DNA from: Oscillospiraceae bacterium
GTDB taxonomy: Bacteria; Bacillota; Clostridia; Oscillospirales; Oscillospiraceae
Length of the DNA stretch: 47,074 bases
NCBI GenBank assembly: GCA_016292255.1
Contig: JAEEZZ010000147.1
Location: 1 to 47,074 of the forward strand
Direction: 5' to 3'
Both the position numbers and the translations under genes were made by a program. Shown piece after piece: positions 23,983 through 31,604 of the stretch (positions are counted from its first letter, which is position 1; each line of letters opens with the position of its first letter). Below the pieces are notes generated by a model. It saw nothing but the letters and a program-made list of their open reading frames with translations, made no database searches and was not told the DNA's origin.

Positions 23983-26139
23983 TTATGCCAGACCGGCTGA
24001 GCGTCTGTGAAGGCCAATTTCGCCATCAGAAAGCAGCTCCAATACGAAATTCGGGCAGACAAGATCCGGATCATCCCTGAATTTGCTTTGCACAGCAAAC
24101 TCAGCAAATGAACTGATTTCTCCCAAATCATCTACAGACGTATCAGCATCGAACCAAATCCAGCCAATAATTGTTTTGGAATTGCTGCTGAGATATTGAT
24201 CTCCGGGGTATAGGCCGCTATAGGCAAATACGAAACCGTCATCCGTTTTCACGATCGTGAGAACAGTTTGTCGCGAAACCAAGAGCCAACCTTCTCCATC
24301 ATCCCGCAAAGACCGATTGCCCCATTCCTCGGCCTCCTCCTTGGACTCTGTGTAGCGGTATTCTGTACCGGCCAGGATAATGCTTCCGTTTTGTCTGGCT
24401 TGCTGGATATCCGCTTCTGTTACCACAAGCGGCTTGTTTTCTACAACCTTCACCAGATAGCGCGTATCAACCTTGACAAACCAATCCGGTTTTACGAAAT
24501 TTCGGCAGGGCTGCTTCAGCCGTTCTACGACAGCGTTCTGATCCACCACCATAGCGCTGAAAACGCAGCCGTTTTCCTGGGCAAATTGCTCGGCAGCGGA
24601 ACCGGGGTAAGCGCAGACGGTCACGTTGGACAGGGAACCCTGATCTGCGTCGATCCGGCAGCTCGGGTTCATGACCCAGATATCGTACATGCCGGAGCAG
24701 CCGGAAAACGCCGAATCCGCAACCGAAGTCAGACCTTCGGGCAAAAGGATCCGCTCAATGCCGGTGCAGCCCATGAAGGCGCCGCGGCCAATGGAGCTGA
24801 GCCCGTTCGGAAGAGAAGAGTCTGAATACGCATAGATTTTCGTGCAATCACAGAACGCATAGCTGCCGATCGTGGTGAGTCCTGCCGGAAAATCAATAGA
24901 ATAAATCGAGTCATGATACTCATACCAGGGAGCTCTGTCCGCGGCGTTGTCATAATCGTACATGGGGCCGCTGCCCTGAATCGTCAACTTGTGCCGATCC
25001 AAATCGTAGCTCCAGGTCAGATTCTCGCCGCAGTGGTCGGCGAGCCGTTCCGGCTGCTCGCTGGGCTCGGTGGGCTCCGTCGATTCGCTGGGGTTCGTGG
25101 GCTCGGTCGGCGCTGAAGGTTCCGTCGGCTCCGTGGCAACCGGCTCCGTAGCAACGGGCTCGGTGACCACGGGCAGGTCTTCGTTGGTTGCCGTCAGCTC
25201 CTCGGGGGTCTCCACCCCGGCGAGGCGCTCGTCCGTCACGGAGGTCGTAGGCTGGTAGGGCGCGTCCGTGTTGCTGGATTTCAGCAGCTTCGCGCCGCCC
25301 CAGATCCCGCCGCCGATCAGCGCCACGGCCAGCGCGCCGGCCAGCAGTCTGCCCGCCAGCACCTGGCCGAAGGTTTTGGCCGCAACGGGAACGGCCGCGC
25401 TCGCAACGGCGTCGACGGTTCCCTTTGCCACGGCAGCCTTGACGGCAGCCTGCTTGACGCTCGCGGAAGCGGCAGGCTCCATGCGGCGCATCAGCGCCAC
25501 TAAGAAGGCCACGGGGGAGAGGCCGTAGAGCTTGACGCCCTGCTTTTCCAGGGCCCGGACGGCGGTCTCCACCTTTTTCCGGCCCTGGAAGAGCGCGGCC
25601 TTTACGGTTCCGTCGGAGAGCTTCAAAAGCTGTGCGATCTCCTTCACACTGAGCTCGTCATAGTAGCGCATACCCAGGATCATCTGCTGTCCCTCGGGTA
25701 GCTTGGAGAGAATTTCCTGCACCAGGCGGGAGGTCTCCTTCCGATCCAAAGACAGCTCCGGCTGGCTGGCCGGGTTCAGATCCGGCAGCTCCGGGATCGC
25801 GGCGTCCTCGCTGTCGCCCGCCAGATCCGTAAAGGTCACGGGCAGGCGCTTGCTCATCTTCGTTGCGGTGACGTTGGCCGCGATCCGCCGCAGCCAGGGA
25901 AGGAAGGCCTCATCGTTTTCCAGCTTGTCCAGGCTTTGGAAGGCCCGGAGATAGCTGTCCTGCTGGATGTCCCAGCTCAGATCCTCGTCCCGGGTCATGG
26001 CCCGGATGCTGCGGTAGAGCTCGGCGCTGGTCTTGTTATAGAGCTCCGAAAAGGCTTCCTGGTCGCCGGTCTTGGCCTTGGCCACCAGCGCGGAGAGGGA
26101 TTCGGCTTCACTGCGTTTGGTCGTCTCAGTCGTTTTCAT
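23983..26139 (-). CDS. ECF sigma factor fused to a membrane helix and LRR sensor (copy 2)
   Basis: 718 residues with the same plan as copy 1: sigma region 2 (about 17-97), sigma region 4 (about 135-194), membrane helix (about 262-284), Thr/Glu/Pro linker (295-365), a shorter BspA-like repeat part (about 370-535; GLTTIGSYAFCDC, GLSSIGRGAFMGC, GLTSVADSAFSGC) and a C-terminal domain with the shared GTEYRYTESKEE motif. The sigma parts are similar but not identical to copy 1, the helix and linker are almost the same even in DNA, and the exported parts have diverged strongly. The two may therefore sense different signals. It overlaps its 70-residue partner gene by ATGA. Confidence 0.88.
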   Translation of the reverse strand: MKTTETTKRSEAESLSALVAKAKTGDQEAFSELYNKTSAELYRSIRAMTRDEDLSWDIQQDSYLRAFQSLDKLENDEAFLPWLRRIAANVTATKMSKRLPVTFTDLAGDSEDAAIPELPDLNPASQPELSLDRKETSRLVQEILSKLPEGQQMILGMRYYDELSVKEIAQLLKLSDGTVKAALFQGRKKVETAVRALEKQGVKLYGLSPVAFLVALMRRMEPAASASVKQAAVKAAVAKGTVDAVASAAVPVAAKTFGQVLAGRLLAGALAVALIGGGIWGGAKLLKSSNTDAPYQPTTSVTDERLAGVETPEELTATNEDLPVVTEPVATEPVATEPTEPSAPTEPTNPSESTEPTEPSEQPERLADHCGENLTWSYDLDRHKLTIQGSGPMYDYDNAADRAPWYEYHDSIYSIDFPAGLTTIGSYAFCDCTKIYAYSDSSLPNGLSSIGRGAFMGCTGIERILLPEGLTSVADSAFSGCSGMYDIWVMNPSCRIDADQGSLSNVTVCAYPGSAAEQFAQENGCVFSAMVVDQNAVVERLKQPCRNFVKPDWFVKVDTRYLVKVVENKPLVVTEADIQQARQNGSIILAGTEYRYTESKEEAEEWGNRSLRDDGEGWLLVSRQTVLTIVKTDDGFVFAYSGLYPGDQYLSSNSKTIIGWIWFDADTSVDDLGEISSFAEFAVQSKFRDDPDLVCPNFVLELLSDGEIGLHRRSAGLA

Positions 26140-26348
26140 TTCTTTTCTTCTCCTGTCTCTGTTTCAGAATGGATTGTATCATAAGTGGAATGGTTTGTCC
26201 ATAGCCGTGTGGCCGGGGCAGGGGGGCTGTGGGCGGCAAGCTGCCCGATCAGATCCCGTCGGATCCGCGCAAGCCGCTCCGGATCCGGCTCAAAGCCCCG
26301 ATCCACGAGCTTTTTGTACATCACCGCAAAGCTGGTATCGTTTGGCAT
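26136..26348 (-). CDS. 70-residue protein coupled to sigma-sensor copy 2
   Basis: Paralogue of the protein at 23641-23853, beginning MPNDTSFAVMYKKLVDRGF, also exactly 70 residues. ATG 26348 has AAAGGAG upstream and the stop overlaps the sigma gene start by ATGA. It is predicted to be helical at the N terminus with a polar tail and no membrane segment. Retention of the same length and coupling in both modules argues that it is functional. Confidence 0.8.
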   Translation of the reverse strand: MPNDTSFAVMYKKLVDRGFEPDPERLARIRRDLIGQLAAHSPPAPATRLWTNHSTYDTIHSETETGEEKK

Positions 26349-26376
26349 TTGGGATCTCCTTTCGCTGCGTTCTGCT

Positions 26377-26405
26377 TAATAGACTCGGGAACTTGAAAAA
26401 AGGTT
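26377..26405 (-). promoter_or_regulatory. ECF-type promoter of module 2
   Basis: Minus-strand AACCTTTTTT (26405-26396) and GTCTATTA (26384-26377), with the same spacing as at module 1. The leader GCAGAACGCAGCGAAAGGAG is also shared. It lies back to back with the pyrH promoter, about 55 bases away. Confidence 0.6.
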
Positions 26406-26460
26406 TATCGAAATGACAAAAAGATCGAAAAAAATTTTTCCTGATTTCTGAAATTTAATA

Positions 26461-26489
26461 TTGTCAATTCGGATGAAATACGATACAAT
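26461..26489 (+). promoter_or_regulatory. Promoter of pyrH-frr
   Basis: -35 TTGTCA (26461-26466), 17-base spacer, -10 TACAAT (26484-26489). Confidence 0.75.
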
Positions 26490-26529
26490 GAAAAGCGGTA
26501 AAAATTCACCCTGCAAAGGAGGGATCCCC

Positions 26530-27252
26530 TTGAAGGATCAGATCCAATACAAGCGCGTGCTATTAAAGGTCAGCGGCGAGGCGCTGGCGGGCGACGCCCA
26601 CCGGGGGCTGGACTTTGACGTGATCGGCCAGGTCTGCGCGGTGATCAAGCGCTGCGTGGAGGCCGGCGTCCAGGTGGGCGTCGTGGTCGGCGGCGGCAAC
26701 TTCTGGCGCGGCATCAAGGACGGCGGCGACCGGATGCAGCGGGTCCGGGCAGACCATATGGGTATGCTGGCCACGGTGATCAACGCCCTTGCCGTGGCGG
26801 ATCGGCTGGAGCAGCAGGGCGTGCCCGCCCGGGTGATGACAGCCATCGATATGCCCCGGATCGCGGAGCCCTATATCCGGGATAAGGCGGTCTCCCATCT
26901 GGAAAAGGGCAGGGTCGTGGTCTTCGGCTGCGGCACCGGCAATCCCTTCTTCTCCACTGACACCGGCGCCGTGCTCAAGGCCGTGGAGATCGGCGCGGAC
27001 GCCATTCTCCTGGCGAAGAACACCGACGGCGTCTACTCCGCCGACCCCGCCAAGGATCCCGGCGCAGTCAAATTCGACCGCATCACCTTCGACGAGGTCC
27101 TGGCCCGTCGGCTGGGGGTCATGGACTCCACAGCCACCAGCCTTGCCATGGACAACCATATGCCCATCGTCGTCTTCGCGCTCAAGGATCCGGAGAACAT
27201 CTACCGGGTGGTCACCGGAGCGGAGCTGGGGACGCTTGTCACGGACAAATAA
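26530..27252 (+). CDS. pyrH: UMP kinase
   Basis: A 240-residue amino-acid-kinase-fold enzyme that makes UDP from UMP with ATP. It shows KVSGEALAG, VVGGGNFWRG, ADHMGMLATVINALA, GTGNPFFSTDTGA and AKNTDGVYSADP. The start is TTG 26530, 7 bases after AAGGAGG; the frame upstream runs through the promoter and is not coding. frr follows 16 bases downstream, the common pyrH-frr pair. Confidence 0.97.
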   Translation: MKDQIQYKRVLLKVSGEALAGDAHRGLDFDVIGQVCAVIKRCVEAGVQVGVVVGGGNFWRGIKDGGDRMQRVRADHMGMLATVINALAVADRLEQQGVPARVMTAIDMPRIAEPYIRDKAVSHLEKGRVVVFGCGTGNPFFSTDTGAVLKAVEIGADAILLAKNTDGVYSADPAKDPGAVKFDRITFDEVLARRLGVMDSTATSLAMDNHMPIVVFALKDPENIYRVVTGAELGTLVTDK

Positions 27253-27268
27253 TAAGGAGGAAGCAAAA

Positions 27269-27823
27269 ATGGCAGTTGATTTCAAAGAGTTTACCAGAAA
27301 GATGGAGCGCACCCTGGAGGTGCTCCAGGAGGACTTCGGCGCCATCCGTGCCGGCCGCGCCAACGCCCGGGTTTTGGATCGGATCGTCGTGCCCTACTAC
27401 GGTCAGGACACCCCCATCGGCCAGGTGGGCACCATCAGCTCACCGGACGCCCGTACCCTGGTGATCCAGCCCTGGGACGGCAGCCTGCTCAAGCCCATCG
27501 AGAAGGCCATCCAGGCCTCCGACCTGGGTATCAACCCCCAGAACGACGGCCGTGTGATCCGTCTGGTTTTCCCCCAGCTCACCGAGGAGCGCCGCCGCGA
27601 TCTGACCAAGCAGGTCAAGAACCTGGGTGAGGGCGGCAAGGTGGCCGTCCGCAACATCCGCCGGGACGCCATGGACTATATCAAGAAGCTGAAGAAGAAC
27701 TCGGAGATCACCGAGGACGATCAGAAGAACGCCGAGAAGGATCTGCAGGAGCTCACCGACAAGTATATCAAGAAGGTGGACGAGGCCTGCGCCGTCAAGG
27801 AAAAGGAGCTCATGGAGCTGTAA
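27269..27823 (+). CDS. frr: Ribosome recycling factor
   Basis: A 184-residue protein matching RRF along its length: MERTLEVLQEDFGAIRAGRA, VPYYGQDTPIGQVGTISS, LVIQPWD, GINPQNDGRVIRL and RRDAMDYIKK. It splits post-termination ribosomes together with EF-G. The start ATG 27269 has AAGGAGG upstream; the longer frame only overlaps pyrH. Confidence 0.98.
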   Translation: MAVDFKEFTRKMERTLEVLQEDFGAIRAGRANARVLDRIVVPYYGQDTPIGQVGTISSPDARTLVIQPWDGSLLKPIEKAIQASDLGINPQNDGRVIRLVFPQLTEERRRDLTKQVKNLGEGGKVAVRNIRRDAMDYIKKLKKNSEITEDDQKNAEKDLQELTDKYIKKVDEACAVKEKELMEL

Positions 27824-27825
27824 TA

Positions 27826-27849
27826 CAAGGCGGGCCTCGGCCCGCCTTG
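27826..27849 (+). terminator. Hairpin after frr
   Basis: An 11-bp stem CAAGGCGGGCC / GGCCCGCCTTG, then a pyrimidine-rich but not T-only tail. It is probably a partial terminator. Confidence 0.55.
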
Positions 27850-27890
27850 CTTCATCTTCACCCCGCGCCCAAAGGAATGGGGGAGAGTAC

Positions 27891-28535
27891 ATGAAAATCG
27901 TAACTGTTATCCTTGCGCTGCTGCTTCTGTGCGGCTGCGCGGGGCCGGCCCAACGGAAGGAGCCGGAAAAAACGACGGCAACAAACGAGAGGACGGAAGA
28001 AAACGTGAAATTCGGCTGTGATCTGTTGTTCCTCGGAGACTCCATCACCGCGGACAGCGATTTCCGGGAATACTTTCCGGAATGCTCCGTGGTGAACCTG
28101 GGCGTCTACGGCGACACCCTGCTCCAGATCCTGGCCCGGGTGGATGCAGTCCGCTCCGCCAATCCGGCAAAGATTTTCCTGCTGGGCGGGATCAACAGTC
28201 TGCGGCCCGACAACGTGGACGAGTGCCTGGCGCAGTACGCCCGGCTGCTGGACGCCCTGCGGGAGGCCTGCCCCGAGGCGTCGATCTGCGTGCAGAGCGT
28301 GCTTCCCGTTGGCACGGAGCTGGATCCGGAGGGCAGCCTCAACGACGCTGTCCGCCGCTTCAACGCCGGGCTGGAGCCTCTGGCCCGGGAAAAGGGCTGC
28401 GACTTTGCCGACATCTACGCCGCCTATGAAAAGGACGGCGCCATGGATCCCGCCCTGACCCGGGACGGCGTCCATCTGAACTTCACCGCCTACGGCCCCT
28501 GGGCCGAGGTCATCCAGCCGTATATTGGAGAATAA
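27891..28535 (+). CDS. GDSL/SGNH-family lipoprotein esterase
   Basis: A 214-residue lipoprotein. The signal peptide ends in a lipobox LLCGC (Cys about 15). The mature part has the GDSL block LFLGDSITADS, block II Gly in VNLGVYGDT, block III GGIN and block V DGVHLNFTAY carrying the Asp-His pair. Such surface esterases often remove acetyl groups from polysaccharides or peptidoglycan; the substrate here is unknown. GGGGGAGAG precedes the ATG, and uppS starts 3 bases after its stop, so the two are co-transcribed. Confidence 0.88.
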   Translation: MKIVTVILALLLLCGCAGPAQRKEPEKTTATNERTEENVKFGCDLLFLGDSITADSDFREYFPECSVVNLGVYGDTLLQILARVDAVRSANPAKIFLLGGINSLRPDNVDECLAQYARLLDALREACPEASICVQSVLPVGTELDPEGSLNDAVRRFNAGLEPLAREKGCDFADIYAAYEKDGAMDPALTRDGVHLNFTAYGPWAEVIQPYIGE

Positions 28536-28537
28536 AA

Positions 28538-29284
28538 ATGCCGATATTCAACAAAAAAACCGAACCCGCCGAGGCAGCGCCGCGGGCGCTTCCCACCCAT
28601 ATCGCCATCATCATGGACGGCAACGGCCGCTGGGCCAAGAAACGGGGCCTGCCCCGGACGGCGGGCCATAAGGTGGGGGCGGAGGCCTTCCGCACCATCG
28701 CCAACTACGCCAAGTCCATCGGCCTGCAATATCTGACGGTCTACGCCTTCTCCACCGAGAACTGGAAGCGCTCCGAGGAGGAGGTCAGCACCATCATGGG
28801 CCTGCTGGAGAAATACCTCCGGGAGCTGCTCCGGGACATGGACAAGAACCGGGTGCGCTTCTGCTTCTTCGGGGATCTGTCCCCCCTGTCTCCCACCCTG
28901 CGGGAGGAGGCGGCTGAGCTGGCGGAGCGCTCGAAGCAGTACGAGGGCGTCCAGGTCAACTTCTGCATCAACTACGGCGGCCGGGACGAGATCCTGCGGG
29001 CCGCCCGGGCCTTTGCAGCCAAATGCGCGGCAGGGGAGGCCGAGCCCGAGGCGCTGACGGAGGCGGGCTTCTCGGATCTGCTCTGGTCCGCCGGAGTCCC
29101 GGACCCGGATCTGGTGATCCGGCCCAGCGGGGAGCAGCGGATCTCCAATTTCCTGCTCTGGCAGAGCGCCTATGCGGAGTACTACTTCACTGACACCCTC
29201 TGGCCGGACTTCGGCCCCGCCGATCTCGACCTCGCCATCGAGGCGTATAACAAACGCAGCCGCAGGTTTGGCGGGGTGAAGTGA
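28538..29284 (+). CDS. uppS: Undecaprenyl diphosphate synthase (cis-prenyltransferase)
   Basis: A 248-residue enzyme with the catalytic Asp in AIIMDGNGRWAKKRGL (about 25-40), HKVGAEAFR, YAFSTENWKR and the C-terminal RPSGEQRISNFLLWQSAYAE. It makes the C55 lipid carrier for peptidoglycan and other wall polymers from isopentenyl units supplied by the dxr-ispG pathway encoded nearby. The gene is first in the usual uppS-cdsA-dxr-rseP-ispG-polC order. Confidence 0.97.
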   Translation: MPIFNKKTEPAEAAPRALPTHIAIIMDGNGRWAKKRGLPRTAGHKVGAEAFRTIANYAKSIGLQYLTVYAFSTENWKRSEEEVSTIMGLLEKYLRELLRDMDKNRVRFCFFGDLSPLSPTLREEAAELAERSKQYEGVQVNFCINYGGRDEILRAARAFAAKCAAGEAEPEALTEAGFSDLLWSAGVPDPDLVIRPSGEQRISNFLLWQSAYAEYYFTDTLWPDFGPADLDLAIEAYNKRSRRFGGVK

Positions 29285-29292
29285 GCTAAGCT

Positions 29293-29318
29293 GTAGGGGG
29301 CGGCGTCCTCGACGCCCC
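29293..29318 (+). repeat. GTAGGG dyad, solo copy
   Basis: GTAGGGGGC followed by GGCGTC CTC GACGCC (29302-29316). Same plan as the other dyads: a fixed GTAGGG start, then a copy-specific GC-rich stem. Confidence 0.55.
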
Positions 29319-29337
29319 GAACGTGGGACAAGGGAAG

Positions 29338-29410
29338 AAGGAAAAAGTAAGAGGTAAAAAGTAAGAAGTAAGAGCTGCGGGATACCGGGCTTTTGCTTCT
29401 TCCTTTTTTC
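29338..29410 (+). repeat. Heptad-arm hairpin element, short (HR5), probably also the uppS terminator
   Basis: The left side is a run of 7-bp units AGTAAGA / GGTAAAA (29346-29375). The right side is shorter (CTTTTGCTTCTTCC) and can pair with the last heptads using wobbles around a CGGG / CCGG core. TTTTTT follows at about 29404, so the structure would serve as an intrinsic terminator before the cdsA promoter. Confidence 0.55.
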
Positions 29411-29424
29411 GTCGCCTTCGTTCA

Positions 29425-29453
29425 TTGACAACGATTGCCGTTTGTGCTACAAT
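29425..29453 (+). promoter_or_regulatory. Promoter of cdsA and following genes
   Basis: -35 TTGACA (29425-29430), 17-base spacer, -10 TACAAT (29448-29453). It likely serves the co-oriented genes to polC. Confidence 0.8.
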
Positions 29454-29512
29454 TTATAACATCGTTTTATAAGGGTATCTATACAATTTTGTACCGGAAG
29501 GGGATAAGCAAT

Positions 29513-30328
29513 TTGAAAACTCGCATTCTCGTTGCGGCCATCGGCCTGCCGCTGCTGCTGGTGGTCGTTCTGGTGCTGCCTGCCGTGGCGACCGCTATCC
29601 TGGTGGCAGCCATGTCCATTGTGGCGGTCTATGAGCTGCTGATCGGCGCGGGCTTTTGCAAGCACGTCCGGATCTTTGCCTATGCCAGCTGTATGGCGCT
29701 GATGGTCAGCCTGTGGAGCTGGCAGGTGCAGAACCGGGTGCTGGGCATGACTGCGATGCTGGCCTTTTTTGCCCTCCTCTTTGGAGAGATGCTGGCCGCC
29801 CATGCCAAGCTGAGCTTTCAATCGGTCTGCGTCGCCATCTTCGCGGGGATGGTGATCCCCTATCTGCTGGGGGCGCTGATCCGCCTGCGGGTGATGGAGA
29901 ACGGCAAGTTCTTCATTATTACTGCCTTTGTCCTCACCATGGTTCCGGATTCCGGGGCCTACTTTGCGGGCCGTGCCTTCGGCAAGCGGAAGCTCTGCCC
30001 GGTGATCAGCCCCCACAAGACCGTGGAGGGGGCCATCGGCGGCGTGGTCAGCACGGTGATCTTTATGGTGCTCTACGCGCTGATCATGGAGAAGGCCTTT
30101 GCCTTCCAAATCAACTACCTCTTTGCCATCCTGTACGGGATCCTGGGCGCAGGGGCCTCCATGCTGGGCGATCTGACCTTCTCCGTCATCAAGCGGCAGG
30201 CCGGGATCAAGGACTACGGCAGCCTGCTGCCCGGCCACGGCGGCGTGCTGGACCGCTTCGATTCCACCACCGTCGTCGCCCCTCTGGTGGAGGTGCTGCT
30301 GCTTACGATCCCCTTTGCAACCAAATAG
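29513..30328 (+). CDS. cdsA: Phosphatidate cytidylyltransferase
   Basis: A 271-residue membrane enzyme (about eight helices) that makes CDP-diacylglycerol from phosphatidate and CTP. The family signature is at the C-terminal side: SVIKRQAGIKDYGSLLPGHG, then GVLDRFDS. The start is TTG 29513 with GGAAGGGG 8 bases upstream; the in-frame ATG further up lies inside the promoter and is not used. The length fits the family. Confidence 0.96.
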   Translation: MKTRILVAAIGLPLLLVVVLVLPAVATAILVAAMSIVAVYELLIGAGFCKHVRIFAYASCMALMVSLWSWQVQNRVLGMTAMLAFFALLFGEMLAAHAKLSFQSVCVAIFAGMVIPYLLGALIRLRVMENGKFFIITAFVLTMVPDSGAYFAGRAFGKRKLCPVISPHKTVEGAIGGVVSTVIFMVLYALIMEKAFAFQINYLFAILYGILGAGASMLGDLTFSVIKRQAGIKDYGSLLPGHGGVLDRFDSTTVVAPLVEVLLLTIPFATK

Positions 30329-30329
30329 T

Positions 30330-30377
30330 GTAGCGCCGGCAATCTGCCGGCCCATGGCCGATTGATAATCGGCACTA
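30330..30377 (+). repeat. Paired dyads between cdsA and dxr
   Basis: GTAGCGCCGGCA with TGCCGGC (30335-30341, 30345-30351) followed by GCCGATT / AATCGGC (30357-30363, 30367-30373) and a closing CACTAC. This variant of the GTAGGG family has GTAG at one edge and CTAC at the other. Confidence 0.5.
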
Positions 30378-30396
30378 CCGATTTGAGGAAGCAATC

Positions 30397-31542
30397 ATGA
30401 CGAAAACACTATCAATTTTGGGTTCTACCGGCTCCATCGGCCGGCAGACCCTGGACGTTGTCCGGCATCTGCCGGTAAAGGTCGCCGCGCTGACCGCAGG
30501 GACCAATGCGGAGCGCATGGCGGAGCAGATCGCCGAATTCCGGCCCCTGCTGGTCTCCATGGCCACGGAGGCGGCGGCCCGGGAACTGCGGGCGCTGCTG
30601 CCGGACCCCAAGCCGGAGATCCTCTGGGGAGAGGAGGGCCTTCTGGCCGCTGCCTCCATTGACGAGGCGGACACGGTCATCACCGCCGTGGTGGGTATGG
30701 TGGGTCTGCGGCCCACCCTGGCCGCCCTGGAGCGGGGCAAGCGCATCGGCCTTGCCAACAAGGAGACCATGGTCTGCGCGGGAGAGTTGGTCATGGAGAC
30801 CGCCCGGGCCCATGGGGCGGAGATCATCCCGGTGGATTCCGAGCACTCTGCCATTTTCCAATGTCTCATGGGCAGCCAGGGACGGGAGGAGGTCAAGCGT
30901 CTGATCCTGACCTGCTCCGGCGGTCCCTTCTTCGGCAAGACCCGAGGGGAGCTGGAACGCGTCACCCGGGACGACGCCCTGCGGCACCCCAACTGGAAGA
31001 TGGGCGAAAAAATCACCATCGACTGTGCTACACTCATGAATAAGGGGCTGGAGGTCATTGAGGCCATGCGGCTCTACGAGCTGCCCCCCGAGCAGGTGGA
31101 CGTGTTGATCCACCGCCAGTCCATTGTCCACTCCCTGGTGGAGTTCGTGGACGGAGCGGTGCTGGCCCAACTGGGGGTGCCGGATATGCGCATTCCCATT
31201 CAGCTTGCGCTGACCTATCCGAACCGGACGGTCAATCCCGCTCCGGGCCTGGATCTGTTATCCTGCCCGCCCCTGAGCTTCGCCGCCCCGGACCCGGAGG
31301 TCTTCCCCTGCTTTGCCATTGCCAGAGCGGTGGCCTGTCAGGGCGGAAACGCCTGCGCCGTGATGAACGGGGCCAACGAGGTCGCCGTGGCGAAATTCCT
31401 GCGCCGGGAGATCGGCTTCTATGATATTTCCGATCTGGTCCGGCGCGCCCTGGACGCGGTGCCGTTCAAGCAAGACCCGACCCTGGAGGAGATCCTGGAG
31501 GCAGACCGGCTTGCCCGCTGCGCGGCTGAGCAAAAACAATAA
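30397..31542 (+). CDS. dxr: 1-deoxy-D-xylulose 5-phosphate reductoisomerase
   Basis: A 381-residue enzyme. NADPH site GSTGSIGRQTLDVV (8-21), GLANKETMVCAGELV, metal and substrate residues in PVDSEHSAIFQ, the flexible loop HPNWKMGEKITIDCATLMNKG and the C-terminal helical domain. It converts DXP to MEP, the committed step of the non-mevalonate isoprenoid route, and feeds IspG and UppS encoded in the same cluster. Confidence 0.98.
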   Translation: MTKTLSILGSTGSIGRQTLDVVRHLPVKVAALTAGTNAERMAEQIAEFRPLLVSMATEAAARELRALLPDPKPEILWGEEGLLAAASIDEADTVITAVVGMVGLRPTLAALERGKRIGLANKETMVCAGELVMETARAHGAEIIPVDSEHSAIFQCLMGSQGREEVKRLILTCSGGPFFGKTRGELERVTRDDALRHPNWKMGEKITIDCATLMNKGLEVIEAMRLYELPPEQVDVLIHRQSIVHSLVEFVDGAVLAQLGVPDMRIPIQLALTYPNRTVNPAPGLDLLSCPPLSFAAPDPEVFPCFAIARAVACQGGNACAVMNGANEVAVAKFLRREIGFYDISDLVRRALDAVPFKQDPTLEEILEADRLARCAAEQKQ

Positions 31543-31604
31543 AATCGCGTGCGTTTCGATTGCGTTTGCTCGAAAATCCCGACGATTGGAAAGGTAACTA
31601 CGAT

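Noticed and set aside
26461..26529. N-terminal extension of PyrH starting at 26461
   Set aside because: The bases form the pyrH promoter, and TTG 26530 follows AAGGAGG at the right distance.
29435..29512. N-terminal extension of CdsA from the in-frame ATG at 29435
   Set aside because: This ATG lies between the -35 and -10 boxes of a near-perfect promoter; TTG 29513 has a ribosome site and gives the family length.
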